Positions 34,867 through 43,895 of a stretch of 64,000 bases of DNA are shown here, piece after piece. Both the position numbers and the translations under genes were made by a program. Source of the stretch: Linum tenue (lineage: Eukaryota > Streptophyta > Magnoliopsida > Malpighiales > Linaceae); NCBI GenBank assembly GCA_946122785.1, contig CAMGYJ010000005.1, positions 40,352,002-40,416,001 on the forward strand. The letters are read 5' to 3'. The notes under the pieces were generated by a model. The model had not been told where the DNA came from. It worked only from the letters and a program-made list of their open reading frames with translations, and ran no database searches. Each line of letters opens with the position of its first letter. The stretch's first letter is position 1.

Positions 34867-34930
34867 GGTAGGCCGAGGGGCTGAAATCTCAAGATAGAAC
34901 AGAGCATGCAAAGAAAACCATCGGCCTACC
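34867..34930 (-). promoter_or_regulatory. Variable-stem hairpin V4 (degenerate interior)
   Basis: Perfect 10-bp arms GGTAGGCCGA / TCGGCCTACC enclose 44 nt. The core CTGTTCTATCTTGAGATTTCAG resembles the V1 core, but the constant strand is only partly kept. It looks like a diverged copy of the same motif. Confidence 0.6.
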
Positions 34931-35023
34931 CAAGCAATCGCACATTCAAGCACAATCCAAGTTCTTCACCTAACTCTAGGTATCGATTCTCCAAAAATAC
35001 AAGACAAGGAAGGATGAACACAC

Positions 35024-35335
35024 CTGGAGACGCAAGAAGATACCCGGAGAAAGGTGAAGAAAAGAGCAAGAAGCCCCCAAACTCGCCGGAAAACTCACCG
35101 GAGGCTCGCCGGAGAACTCACCGCCGGCGACCCAACCTCGGCCAAACTCACCAAAACCTCTGGGGAATGTGCTCCTCGACGCCAGGAGCGTGGGGGAGGT
35201 CGCGGTTTTTGATGTGGAGGTCGGGGGAGCAAGAAATGGTCGAAAAACCAAAGAGGAAGGGGGAGGGGCAAAAATCCGGCGAGGGGGAGGGGGGAGGGCG
35301 GCTAGGGTTTCTGTAAAATGGGGGGGGGGGGAAAT
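35024..35335 (-). other. Pyrimidine-rich leader of the extra ORF transcript (predicted exon 1)
   Basis: On the minus strand, after the TATA-like box, comes a C/T-rich leader with CAGAAACCCTAGCCGCC (telo-box AAACCCTAG, about 35299-35315) and several CCGGCGAG/GGTGAG words, ending at the donor at 35024. Style and order match a plant gene's 5' leader rather than retroelement coding sequence. Confidence 0.45.
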
Positions 35336-35358
35336 GAGGGGGGAAGGGGAAAAATGCG

Positions 35359-35366
35359 TATTTATA
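35359..35366 (-). promoter_or_regulatory. TATA-like box TATAAATA upstream of the extra ORF
   Basis: The minus strand reads CCCTATAAATACGC. The palindrome array lies immediately upstream (35377-35618) and a pyrimidine-rich leader follows. Together they look like an internal RNA polymerase II promoter. Confidence 0.55.
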
Positions 35367-35376
35367 GGGGGGGAGT

Positions 35377-35618
35377 CAAAACACGGGCGGCCAAAACACG
35401 GCCGTGTTTTGGCCTTAGCCCGCCCGTGTTTTTATGGCCGAGGCCGTGCTCCCCCGCCTTAAAAACACGGGCGGGCTGGGGGCAGAACACGGCCGTGTTC
35501 TGAACCCCCTGCTGCCCGTGCTTTTTAGGCCGCGAGCTCCCTGGGTATAATTGCAAAACACGGGCGGGCAAGGGGCAAAACACGGCCGTGTTTTGACCCC
35601 CTGCTGCCCGTGTTTTTA
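35377..35618. repeat. CACGGCCGTG palindrome array in the internal promoter
   Basis: Three perfect palindromes (22 bp at 35391-35412, 20 bp at 35483-35502, 20 bp at 35576-35595), each with core ACACGGCCGTGT, alternate with CGCCCGTGTTTT and AAACACGGGCGG words. The same words are in the LTR at 31078-31320. Confidence 0.85.
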
Positions 35619-35829
35619 TGGCCGAGCCCAGAGAGTTGATTTTCCAAATTCCAATTTCAAACCACCCAAACTCATTCGTGCCCCGGCTCGAAAATTTACT
35701 CAATTACACATCAAAAGGCACCGCCAGGGGCACGAAATACATTCCAGACAGACTCCAGACGGACTCTATGACGCAAAAACCGACAAAAATAAAAGAAAAT
35801 AAGATAACAAAGGGTAAATGCAAACCGTG

Positions 35830-35847
35830 GTGGGGTTGCCTCCCCAC
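35830..35847 (-). promoter_or_regulatory. Conserved AGGCAA-loop hairpin
   Basis: The minus strand has GTGGGG, loop AGGCAA, CCCCAC: six perfect pairs, preceded by AAGAAGCGCTT. It starts 44 nt after the integrase stop codon. Compared with 2278 and 55855, the stem bases differ but always pair. Confidence 0.8.
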
Positions 35848-35890
35848 AAGCGCTTCTTTACCGTCTTTTAGCTGGACGCCCATGGCGGAA

Positions 35891-37426
35891 CTAAGGGTCC
35901 GCGAGTTCCACTACCAACTCCGCACGTTCGACCTCGTCTCTCAGGTAGAGTTTGAGACGATGGCCATTCACTTTAAACGGCTCAGTTTGCGGGTTGGCAA
36001 TTTCGATTGTGCCATACGGGAACACCTGTGTGACTGTGAACGGTCCAGACCATCGGGAGCGGAGTTTTCCGGGAAAGAGCTTCAGGCGAGAGTTGTAAAG
36101 GAGAACTCGATCACCAACCTGGAACTCCTTCGGACCCCGCAACCGTGCATCATGCAGGCGCTTAGTGCGCTCCTTATACAGCTTGGTGTTCTCGTAGGCG
36201 TGGTAACACCACTCTTCCAGCTCCAACATCTGCATTTTTCGCTCAGTACCTGCAACACGAACATCCAAGTTGAGCAGCTTAAGGGCCCAGAAGGCTTTGT
36301 GCTCTAGCTCCACGGGCAGATGGCAAGCCTTTCCATAGACAAGCCGGTACGGTGAAGTACCAATGGGCGTCTTGTAGGCAGTACGATATGCCCATAGAGC
36401 ATCATCGAGCTTGGTGGACCAATCTTTGCGGGACTGATCCACCGTCTTCTCCAGGATCCGCTTGAGCTCCCGGTTCGTCAGCTCGGCCTGGCCACTGGTC
36501 TGGGGATGATAGGCCACGGACACCTTGTGAGTCACACCATAGCGAGACAATAGTTTATCAAATTGGCCCTGGAAATGGGTGCCTCTATCGCTTATGATGG
36601 CTCTAGGTGTCCCGAACCGGGAGAAGAGCTGCTTCAAAAAACCACAAACACGTCTAGCATCATTGGTGGGCAAAGCCTGCGCCTCAGCCCACCTAGAGAC
36701 GTAGTCAACAGCAACCAGAATATAGGTGTTACCAAAGGATGGAGGGAAGGGGCCCATGAAGTCGATACCCCAGACATAAAAAATCTCACAGGTTATAAAC
36801 ACATTCTGGGGAATCTCATCACGGGCGGAGATGTTACCTGACCTCTGGCATCGGTCGCACCTGCGTGCGAAGGCGTCTGCATCCTTGAAGAGCGTGGGCC
36901 AGTAGAAGCCCGACTGAAGCACCTTCCTCGCCGTGCGGTTTCCTCCGTGATGACCGCCAGTAGGTCCCTCATGACAGTGAGATAGAATGCCCTCCATCTC
37001 ACTCTCCATAACACAACGACGGATGATCCCGTCGGCTCCGATCCGAAACAGATGCGGGTCATCCCAGAAGTAGTACTTTAGATCGGAGAAAAATTTCCTC
37101 TTGGCGTGAGTTGCCATCCCCTTGGGCAGCTGCTGGCCCACCAAATAGTTCGCAAAATCGGAGTACCAGGGGGTGACACTCTCCACCAAGCACATCATCA
37201 TCAACCTCTCGTCTGGGAAGGAGTCATCAATCTCCTCCACGAGGTTGTCCGCGGGGGGTGCGTCCAACCGGGAGAGGTGATCAGCTGCAATATTTTCTGC
37301 TCCCTTCTTGTCCCGGATCTCAATATCGAACTCCTGCAGCAGTAAGATCCATCGTATGAGTCGAGGCTTGGCATCGGCCTTGCTCATCAGGTATCTAATC
37401 GCGGAGTGGTCTGTGTACACGGTCAC
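35891..37426 (-). pseudogene. gypsy pol 3' part: RNase H C-terminus and integrase
   Basis: The 511-codon frame starts in the RNase H domain ([11 protein letters not shown]) and continues into integrase: an HHCC zinc-binding N-terminus ([13 protein letters not shown]...CDRCQR, about residues 128-175), the DDE core ([37 protein letters not shown]), and a C-terminal domain with [18 protein letters not shown], which may bind DNA or chromatin. It is the direct continuation of the RT frame but shifted by one base at about 37445, so pol is not translatable as one polyprotein. Its start ATG is therefore only an internal Met. The integrase itself has all recognisable catalytic residues. Confidence 0.88.
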
Positions 37427-39021
37427 ACGGGATAAGACCAGATAGGGCGAAACTTATCAAAGGCAAACACCACCGCAAGCAGCTCCTTCTCTGTGGTGGT
37501 GTAGTTCTCCTGGGCATCATTCAGAGTCTTCGAGGCGTAGTAGATAGGTCGGAAGTGTTGATCTCGCCTCTGCCCCAGAACAGCTCCAATAGCAAAGTCA
37601 CTAGCGTCGCACATCAGCTCAAATGGTAGGGACCAGTCAGGGACAACCATGATAGGAGCCTGGGTGAGCTTCTCCTTCAAGGTGGTGAACGCCGCTGTGC
37701 AAGCATCAGTGAACTGGAAGGGGGCATCCTTCTCCAGAAGCTTAGTGAGGGACAGGGCGATCTTCGAGAAATCCTTAATGAATCGCCTATAGAAACCTGC
37801 ATGGCCAAGAAAACTCCGGATCCCCTTTACAGATGTAGGAGGAGGCAGCTTGCTGATAGTCTCGATCTTTGCTCTGTCTACCTCGATCCCCATCTTGGAG
37901 ATCTTATGCCCAAGAACTATGCCTTCTCGAACCATGAAGTGACACTTCTCCCAACTCAGTGCCAGGTTCGTTTCTTCACACCGTTTAAGAACAAGTTCCA
38001 GGTTATGGAGACAGTGAGAGAAGGAGTCTCCATAAACCGAGAAATCGTCCATAAACACCTCCATGATCTCGCCGACCAGACGGTCGAAGATGGCGAGCAT
38101 GCATCGCTGAAAAGTGGCTGGGGCGTTGCATAGCCCGAATGGAATCCTCCGGTAAGCAAATGTGCCGAAGGGGCAGGTGAAAGTGGTCTTCGCCTGGTCC
38201 TCCGGTGCAATAGGGATCTGAAAGTACCCGGACATCCCATCCAGAAAGCAATAGAACTCGTGCCCCGCCAATCTCTCCAGCATCTGATCAATGAACGGCA
38301 GCGGGAAATGGTCCTTCCGAGTAGCGTCGTTGAGACGCCGATAGTCGATGCAGACACGGTACCCAGTCACCGTGCGCATCGGGATGAGCTCGTTCTTCTC
38401 GTTAGGCACCACGGTCATCCCACCCTTTTTGGGCACCACCTTGGTGGGACTGACCCACTCGCTGTCAGAAATGGCGAAGATGATCCCCGCATCCATCAGC
38501 TTCACGATCTCTGCCCGAACCACAGCCTCCAGGTTCGGCGTCAATCGCCTCTGCGGCTGTCTCACTGGCCGCATCTCATCCTCCAGCAGTATCCGGTGCG
38601 AGCAAAAAGAGGGGCTGATCCCCCGAATATCTGTGATCTTCCATGCCAAAGCTCGCTCATACTGCTTCAGCAAGGCCACCAGTCTGGTCTTCTGCTCGGG
38701 TGTGAGGGTCGAGCTGATGATAACTGGCAGCTTATTCCCCTCCCGGAGAAATGCATACTCCAAATGAGGAGGGAGGGGCTTAAGCTCCAGCTCTGGTGGG
38801 TCCTCCAAAGAAGTGGTGATGCGGGTGGAGGATGAGATCGGTTTAAACAGCCTGTCGCCCTCCAAAAAGGGGTCACTCTCCAATGCGGCCAACTGCTCCG
38901 CCAGCTGCGGCTCCTGCAACGCCTGCTCACCTAGCAAAATACAACGCTCAAGATCATCATCAGTACCCGCACTCGTGATGGCGAGTGCGGTCTCAAAATC
39001 GGCAAGCACATCACCAAGCAA
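37423..39021 (-). pseudogene. gypsy pol middle part: reverse transcriptase and RNase H N-terminus
   Basis: The 532-codon frame begins in the linker between protease and RT (LADFETALA...). RT motifs in order: KKGGMTVV, YRVCIDYRRLNDAT, FYCFLDGMSGYFQIPI, PFGLCNAPATFQRCM, and the catalytic FMDD at about residue 308 (EVFMDDFSVYGD). RNase H starts with CDASDFAIGAVLGQ and runs to [18 protein letters not shown], then breaks into a short wrong frame and stop because of a single-base shift near 37445. gag, protease and the beginning of pol are missing upstream. Confidence 0.9.
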
Positions 39022-39120
39022 GAAGCAAAGCCGTTAACAGCCAGCCAAATCAACTTTTGAGTAGCAGAGGGATTGCCTGACTGCAGGCTGTTGAAAATCA
39101 AAAGAGCGGTGGATTTTTAC

Positions 39121-39748
39121 CGAGGACAAGAACCATCTACTGCACTGACGGAGCCGCCATGCTCTGAAGGCCGCCTAGACATCCTGGTGATAGGAAGAGC
39201 ATATTCAATCTCCAAATTCTCCTCCTGTTATATACAGCCAATTTCCACTGAGCAACCAAAAAAATAATAATAATAATAAAGCAGCAATTGATAACCAGAG
39301 AGAGATTTTCAAACTTACAACGTAAATCTCATTATCAAGAAGGAATTGGTCGAGGCGGGAGATAGGAAAAAGCTTTCCATGGATCAGAAAAACAAAGGGC
39401 CGAGAATAAGATTTCCCTGTCACAAACAAGACACAGCGGCGGACTGCTTTTAGCGAAAGTAACAGAGGAGTCAATTCTAGGACGAGAAGAGATGAACATA
39501 AAGTGAAGTTTACGAGATTTCAAGTGATCGTTGACGACAGTGGAGAGGTCATCATGGGTGAAGGTAGTCGAGATAGTATGGTTGAACATAGGAGAAGCTC
39601 TGTACGGGAGTTCCGAATTCGTGAAGAAACGAGCTGAAATCTCCCGCGGTTCCATCTCGACAATAGGCAACATAAGATCCTTCAACGTAGAAGGAGCTTC
39701 GAACTGGGGACCCATGTCCCTGAAGTACTCTTCCATGTCGACGTCCAC
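39121..39748 (-). CDS. WDR12: WDR12/YTM1-like ribosome-biogenesis protein, exons 1-3 only (NLE domain)
   Basis: Three exons on the minus strand (39748-39514, 39416-39319, 39224-39121) with GT-AG introns of 97 and 94 nt join in frame to 145 codons plus two bases. The product reads ARFFTN..LPYRAS, THDDLSTVVNDHL, RPFVFLIHGKLFPIS, LDQFLLDNEIYV, LEIEYALPI and ends GGSVSAVDGSCPR. This is the order of the NLE (Notchless-like) domain and the entry to the first WD repeat in WDR12/YTM1, a PeBoW-complex protein that helps make the 60S ribosomal subunit in the nucleolus. The N-terminal about 35 residues are unlike what I know of the family. A donor GTAAAA follows exon 3, but within about 95 bp the gypsy pol begins, and no WD-repeat exon is seen in the window. 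The gene is either truncated or split by the element. The promoter has a telo-box and site II motifs. Confidence 0.65.
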
Positions 39749-39796
39749 TTAATGCCGGCGGGAGGAAAGAGGGGTTGGATCGGAGCGGGAGCGAAT

Positions 39797-39805
39797 TTAG
39801 GGTTA
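39797..39805 (-). promoter_or_regulatory. Telo-box AACCCTAAA upstream of the WDR12-like gene
   Basis: The minus strand reads CTTAACCCTAAATTCG, 49 bases before the ATG at 39748. Telo-boxes are typical of plant ribosome-biogenesis promoters. Confidence 0.6.
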
Positions 39806-39830
39806 AGGGTAGAAATACATCAGCGGCAGC

Positions 39831-40264
39831 TAGAGGTGGCAATTAGGATCCAAATCCATGAATCCAATCCAATCCATCCACCAAATTATCCACCTAATCC
39901 AATCCATTTAAATCCAATCCATTTGATCCAAATCCAATTGGATTGGTGGATTCATGGATCAATCCACGGATCCAAATGGCAAATTACGATTTGGTACCTA
40001 TATTTTTTATATTTTACATTTTGGTACCTAAAATTTATATTTTTATACGAAAAATATCATTGGAAAATTACATTTTGGTACCTAAAATTTTCCATTATGA
40101 CATTTTATTACCTAAACTTTTCAAAATTTACATTTTGGTCCAAGCCTTGGATGTTATTTGGATTCATGGATCAATCCACCAATCCATTGGATCCAATCCA
40201 TTTGATCCATGGATCCACGAATCCGATCCACGGATCCACGAATCCGATCCAATTGCCACCTCTA
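39831..40264. mobile_element. hAT MITE, 434 bp, TSD GCGGCAGC
   Basis: Perfect 14-bp terminal inverted repeats TAGAGGTGGCAATT and an exact 8-bp duplication GCGGCAGC (39823-39830 and 40265-40272). The subterminal arms are dense in GGATCCA/TGGATCC words. It sits in the promoter of the WDR12-like gene, 83 bp from the ATG. No coding capacity. Confidence 0.95.
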
Positions 40265-40323
40265 GCGGCAGCGGGGGGTGTCCTAATCCTAGACCTAGAT
40301 CAAGGGACCTTTTTTCCTTTACC

Positions 40324-40343
40324 TGGGCCTCCATCCATGGGCT
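40324..40343. promoter_or_regulatory. Two site II motifs (TGGGCC, TGGGCT)
   Basis: TGGGCC at 40324-40329 and TGGGCT at 40338-40343. Pairs of TGGGCY motifs together with a telo-box mark promoters of ribosomal-protein and ribosome-biogenesis genes in plants. Without the MITE and one target copy they would lie about 60-80 bp from the telo-box. Confidence 0.55.
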
Positions 40344-41973
40344 TATAAACCAACTTGGAAAAATGCTAAATGGATTTGGAATTTTGGCATCTTTAAAGTT
40401 GTTTTTGCTCCAACAAGGAATGCTAAAATGCCAAAATGTCAAATATTCTCTTTTTGTGATAATGTAATTTAGTGTAGATTTCATCATTTAATAAGATAGT
40501 TTGTAAATTCTTTATATACATATAGTAATAATTAATTAAGATGAACGATTTGATATAATTTTTTTTTATTTTGACATAAAATAATTTAACATTAAATATG
40601 ATGTCATTAATAATTCAAGCACAATAATTTGTGCAATGATTTTACCACATGCCTTTTAACACGTATTTGAGTTTTATTTTCTTAAACTATATTTTAAGGA
40701 GTTTGTTGCACACCTTCTATTTGAGTGCATATTTCACAATTATTATTTTGATTATTTGATTTGTCTTGAAACTCTCCTATTTTTTCACGGTAGGGAAATG
40801 AAGGGGGCCCATTATTCTTGCCACTTTTCTACTTGTGCGGGTCTGATTCGTGGAGAAAGAGGAGGTCATTATTCTTCTGGCCAGAATTTGGCTTTCTTTG
40901 TCTTCTTGTGTTGGGTATTTGGCCAGGAAATTTGGCTTTTTTGGCTTTCTAGCCGTTTGGAATTATTGTTGGAGGAGAGCATTTAGAATTTTTGGCTTTT
41001 TGGCCATATTGCGGCGGAGGACTGCGTCGGCGGATTGGATGGATGCAGCGGAGTAAGTCAATGGCTCGGAGGGTTACGCAATTTTAGTTAGGATACCATT
41101 TGTTTGTGATTTTTGTACTTCTTTGTATTTGGACGGTTAAGTAATTTTTATTTTTAATTTAGGGTGATAATAGTAAAAATAGGGCGAGATTTAGCCATTC
41201 TATTTGTATTAGCGCAAGGCCCGGCCTGTTGGCCGGGAGAGTTCAATACGTATATAATTTGTATTTGTCATTTACCCCAATGATTTATGTTTTGTGTGGT
41301 ATTTGATCATGTATGCTTATAACGTATTGAAAATATGAGTAATTCAAAATGACTAACAAAGAAATGTAGCTAATAGTGATATATGTATTTATAAAAGTGT
41401 TGCCTATATAAACAGTTCATAAATGACAATATGAGAGTTGATTCTTACGATACATACATAATCAATCTTTACCATAAAATAAAATTATTATACTTTGAGG
41501 AAGTTTTATTTTAAAAAAAATTATCCACAAAATATTTTCTATTTCTTTCTCCTTTGTTGAGTATGGTACGAATTATATATTGACATATAAAATAGGAACA
41601 TTGACAAATAAATTTTTAATTTTTAACTATTTTCAATAAGAATAAGTGAAATAAATTATCTCTTTATTCGAACAAATGTGTACAAATCATTGACATAGTA
41701 TTGTTCCTTAACGTTTACAATAATTGCTCTAGTATATGCTGAGCATACATATTTGAGATGGTAGTGGACAAATAACTAATTAATTATGTTTAACTATATA
41801 CATTGAACAACATCAACTTAAGGGTTAAGTACATAGTGCAATTATGGACAACTTTGTTTTCTAAAACTATTCAATTACGGTAGAACTCTAAGCACATGAA
41901 CCACTGGAACTATTGAAGTTGGCAGAGAATAATTCAGGGTTGGAGCAGTGTCGTTAGCACTTAAGGATGGCGG
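40344..41973. other. Intergenic DNA without recognisable genes
   Basis: Mostly AT-rich. The short ORFs at 40756-41056 are rich in TTTGGCTTT repeats and show no family. Near 41210-41240 lies GGCCCGGCCTGTTGGCCGGG, a GC island of unknown meaning. Confidence 0.5.
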
Positions 41974-42679
41974 TAGGGATGGCAATGGGTCGGGTTGGGT
42001 CGGGTTTAGCCAAACCCAAACCCAAACCCATGGGTTTATCCGTGAAAAAAACCCGGGGTAAAACCCATTGGGTTTGAAAAACTCAAACCCAACCCAACCC
42101 GCTGGGTATCCGTGGGTTCATGGGTACCCACGGGTTTTTGTCGTAAAAAATTCACAATAACAAATTCCTATCAAAATTAAAGTCAAATATCAATCTCTCA
42201 ATACAAATTATCCATATATAAAACACCATTCTAGAAAATTCAAGCAAATCACAAATTAACTACACAAATTGTTCAACACCAATTTAGAAAACTCAAGAAA
42301 ATTGAAGCAAATCACAAATTATCCATAAATAACATGATTAATCGAAACTTCTTCCTATCAATTAAGTTTTTCACTCTCCACTCAATAACATCAACTTCAT
42401 TCTACATAACTAGAAAAAAAAAATTAGACATGTCTCCACAAACATAAATATGATTAGTTGTTTAGAATATTAAATATGCCGAGAAAATTAATTATATGGG
42501 TGGGCGGGTACCCATGGGTCGGGTTTACGTAAACCCAAATCCAACCCAACCCGGTGAATAGTGAACGGGTTTAAACCCAAACCTGACCCAAAACCCGTCA
42601 ACACGGATTTTACCCGCGTTGACCGGGTTGGCTCGGGTGGGTACCCGTGAGTTCGGGTTTTATTGCCATTTAAAAATAG
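41974..42679. mobile_element. hAT-type element with GGGTTTACCC-rich arms
   Basis: The left end TAGGGATGGCAATGGGTCGG is typical of a widespread plant hAT MITE class. The right end has ATTGCCAT inverted, but its last bases are decayed (TTTAAAAATAG instead of CCCTA). Both arms are rich in CAAACCCAAACCC / GGGTACCC words. No clear duplication. Confidence 0.6.
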
Positions 42680-43639
42680 TTATACCCATTTGCATGAATA
42701 AATTTATTTCAAATGCAAAGAGAGCTGGTCGATGATGAATTCTAGATTGTACAAAGATACAAATATTGCAAGCAGAATTGGGAGTCGCTTCAAAATCTGG
42801 TTGTTGCAATATAATCTACCGAAGGGAGAGGAAGTGACGCCTTCAAAAAGTTCCAATAAATGATTATATGAAACATGGGTGCAAAGAAGAATTTGTCAAT
42901 GCTAACTCTCGCCACAAAATTAAACAAACTCAATTTCTCCTAATATGGATAATAAATCCATTCCTGGCTCTCACTTATATTCAAATGTAAAACTTTTTCA
43001 CATTTAACTATTTAGTTGTCATATAATGGAGTTATATGTTAGACTCATTTGTATGAAATCATGTGGAAACTAAAAATAATATAGTCACCATCTTATTTAC
43101 TTGGTATCACACTTACCTAAATGTGTCCAATCAAATTCACGTCCCAAATTAGCAACCATTTTAACTAACCTATCCATACCCAAATTTTGATAAAAAGTTC
43201 ATTCACAATCATTCACAATTAACAACAATGTAACTTTCAAAGATATATATAAGTTCACAAAAAAATCTTAAGAATAAGTTTTAAATGTGTTTTTTATCAT
43301 GGATTTTGATGTTACATTTGATGTCAATGAGTCTTATTACTTTATGTTAGAGAATATAAAAATATTTTAATAGGAATAAAAAATTAAACTGAATAATTAT
43401 ACCCATTTGCATGAATAAATTTACATGTGTTCCTAACACCAACTAAAAGACACTCAATAAATGCACTCGGTACTCGATTTTGACTACATGATGAAATAAT
43501 ATATTTCAACCAACTACCACTAATGCTAAGAAAATATACTTCTAAACCATACATAACAGATATCAAATATTACAAAATGTTATAAATTAATTATTATATA
43601 TGATAAAACACTCATTCAACGAACCAAGTGAGTATAAAG
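42680..43639. other. Intergenic DNA with a 31-bp duplicated segment
   Basis: ATTATACCCATTTGCATGAA and flanking bases occur near 42678-42707 and again near 43394-43425, with one mismatch. No gene is visible. Confidence 0.5.
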
Positions 43640-43654
43640 TTACATCAAACTTTA

Positions 43655-43880
43655 CCAAAGGTAAGATAGCCTAACGGTGAAAAATGTCGCGACAGTGAAG
43701 ACTTGGGAGATGCAGATCCCAAGTTCGAATCCGTGCGAGGCCCGTTGGTGTTTCCGGAGGTATAAGGCTGTTGGGATTGAAGCCCCATTGGCGTCGAATT
43801 GAATGCAGGTAGCCCCAAATTTAGTAGGATCCGCTGTCACAAAGTCGCACGTGGGGTGAGATTCCTGGGTAATAAAAAAA
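43655..43880 (+). mobile_element. tRNA-derived SINE, 226 bp
   Basis: Polymerase III A box TAGCCTAACGG (43667-43677) and B box GTTCGAATCCG (43723-43733), spaced as in a tRNA. A non-tRNA body follows and it ends in GGTAATAAAAAAA. Target duplications TTACATCAAACTTTA (43640-43654) and TTACATCGAACTTTA (43881-43895) differ at one base. It looks like a full-length insertion in plus orientation. Confidence 0.88.
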
Positions 43881-43895
43881 TTACATCGAACTTTA

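Larger units (their letters stand above)
34567..35023 (-). other. Predicted 5' intron of the extra ORF, holding hairpins V2-V4
   Basis: On the minus strand a donor context CTCCAG|GTGTGTTC (exon end at 35024) and an acceptor TGCTATGCAG|GATCATGG (exon start 34566) fit a 457-nt intron that joins a pyrimidine-rich leader to the ORF's ATG. Three copies of the variable-stem hairpin lie inside. Splicing is inferred from the sites alone. Confidence 0.45.
30142..39021 (-). mobile_element. Athila-like Ty3/gypsy element, 5'-truncated, with extra 3' ORF
   Basis: In minus-strand order: RT/RNase H (39021-37423), integrase (37426-35891), AGGCAA hairpin (35847-35830), palindrome array and TATA-like box (35618-35359), extra ORF (34562-33327), GAGGAC motif (33070-33037), variable-stem hairpin V1, 3' untranslated stretch, pre-PPT hairpin, PPT (31514-31500) and 3' LTR (31499-30142). 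The 5' LTR, primer-binding site, gag and protease are absent; similarity to pol starts abruptly near 39030, beside the WDR12-like exons. An ORF between pol and the 3' LTR is characteristic of Athila-type elements. Confidence 0.85.

Noticed and set aside
32953..34930. Hammerhead or twister ribozyme
   Set aside because: The hammerhead core (CUGAUGA, GAAA) is absent, and the twister pseudoknot strands are not visible. The motif is reported as an unassigned structure instead.
35318..35345. G-quadruplex promoter element
   Set aside because: The G run is long, but on the coding strand it is a simple C/T-rich leader. I could not separate it from plain low complexity.
38260..38835. 191-codon plus-strand ORF
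   Set aside because: Antisense of reverse transcriptase coding sequence.
43667..43733. Functional tRNA gene
   Set aside because: A and B boxes are present, but acceptor and anticodon stems do not fold, and the TSD and A-rich tail mark it as a SINE.
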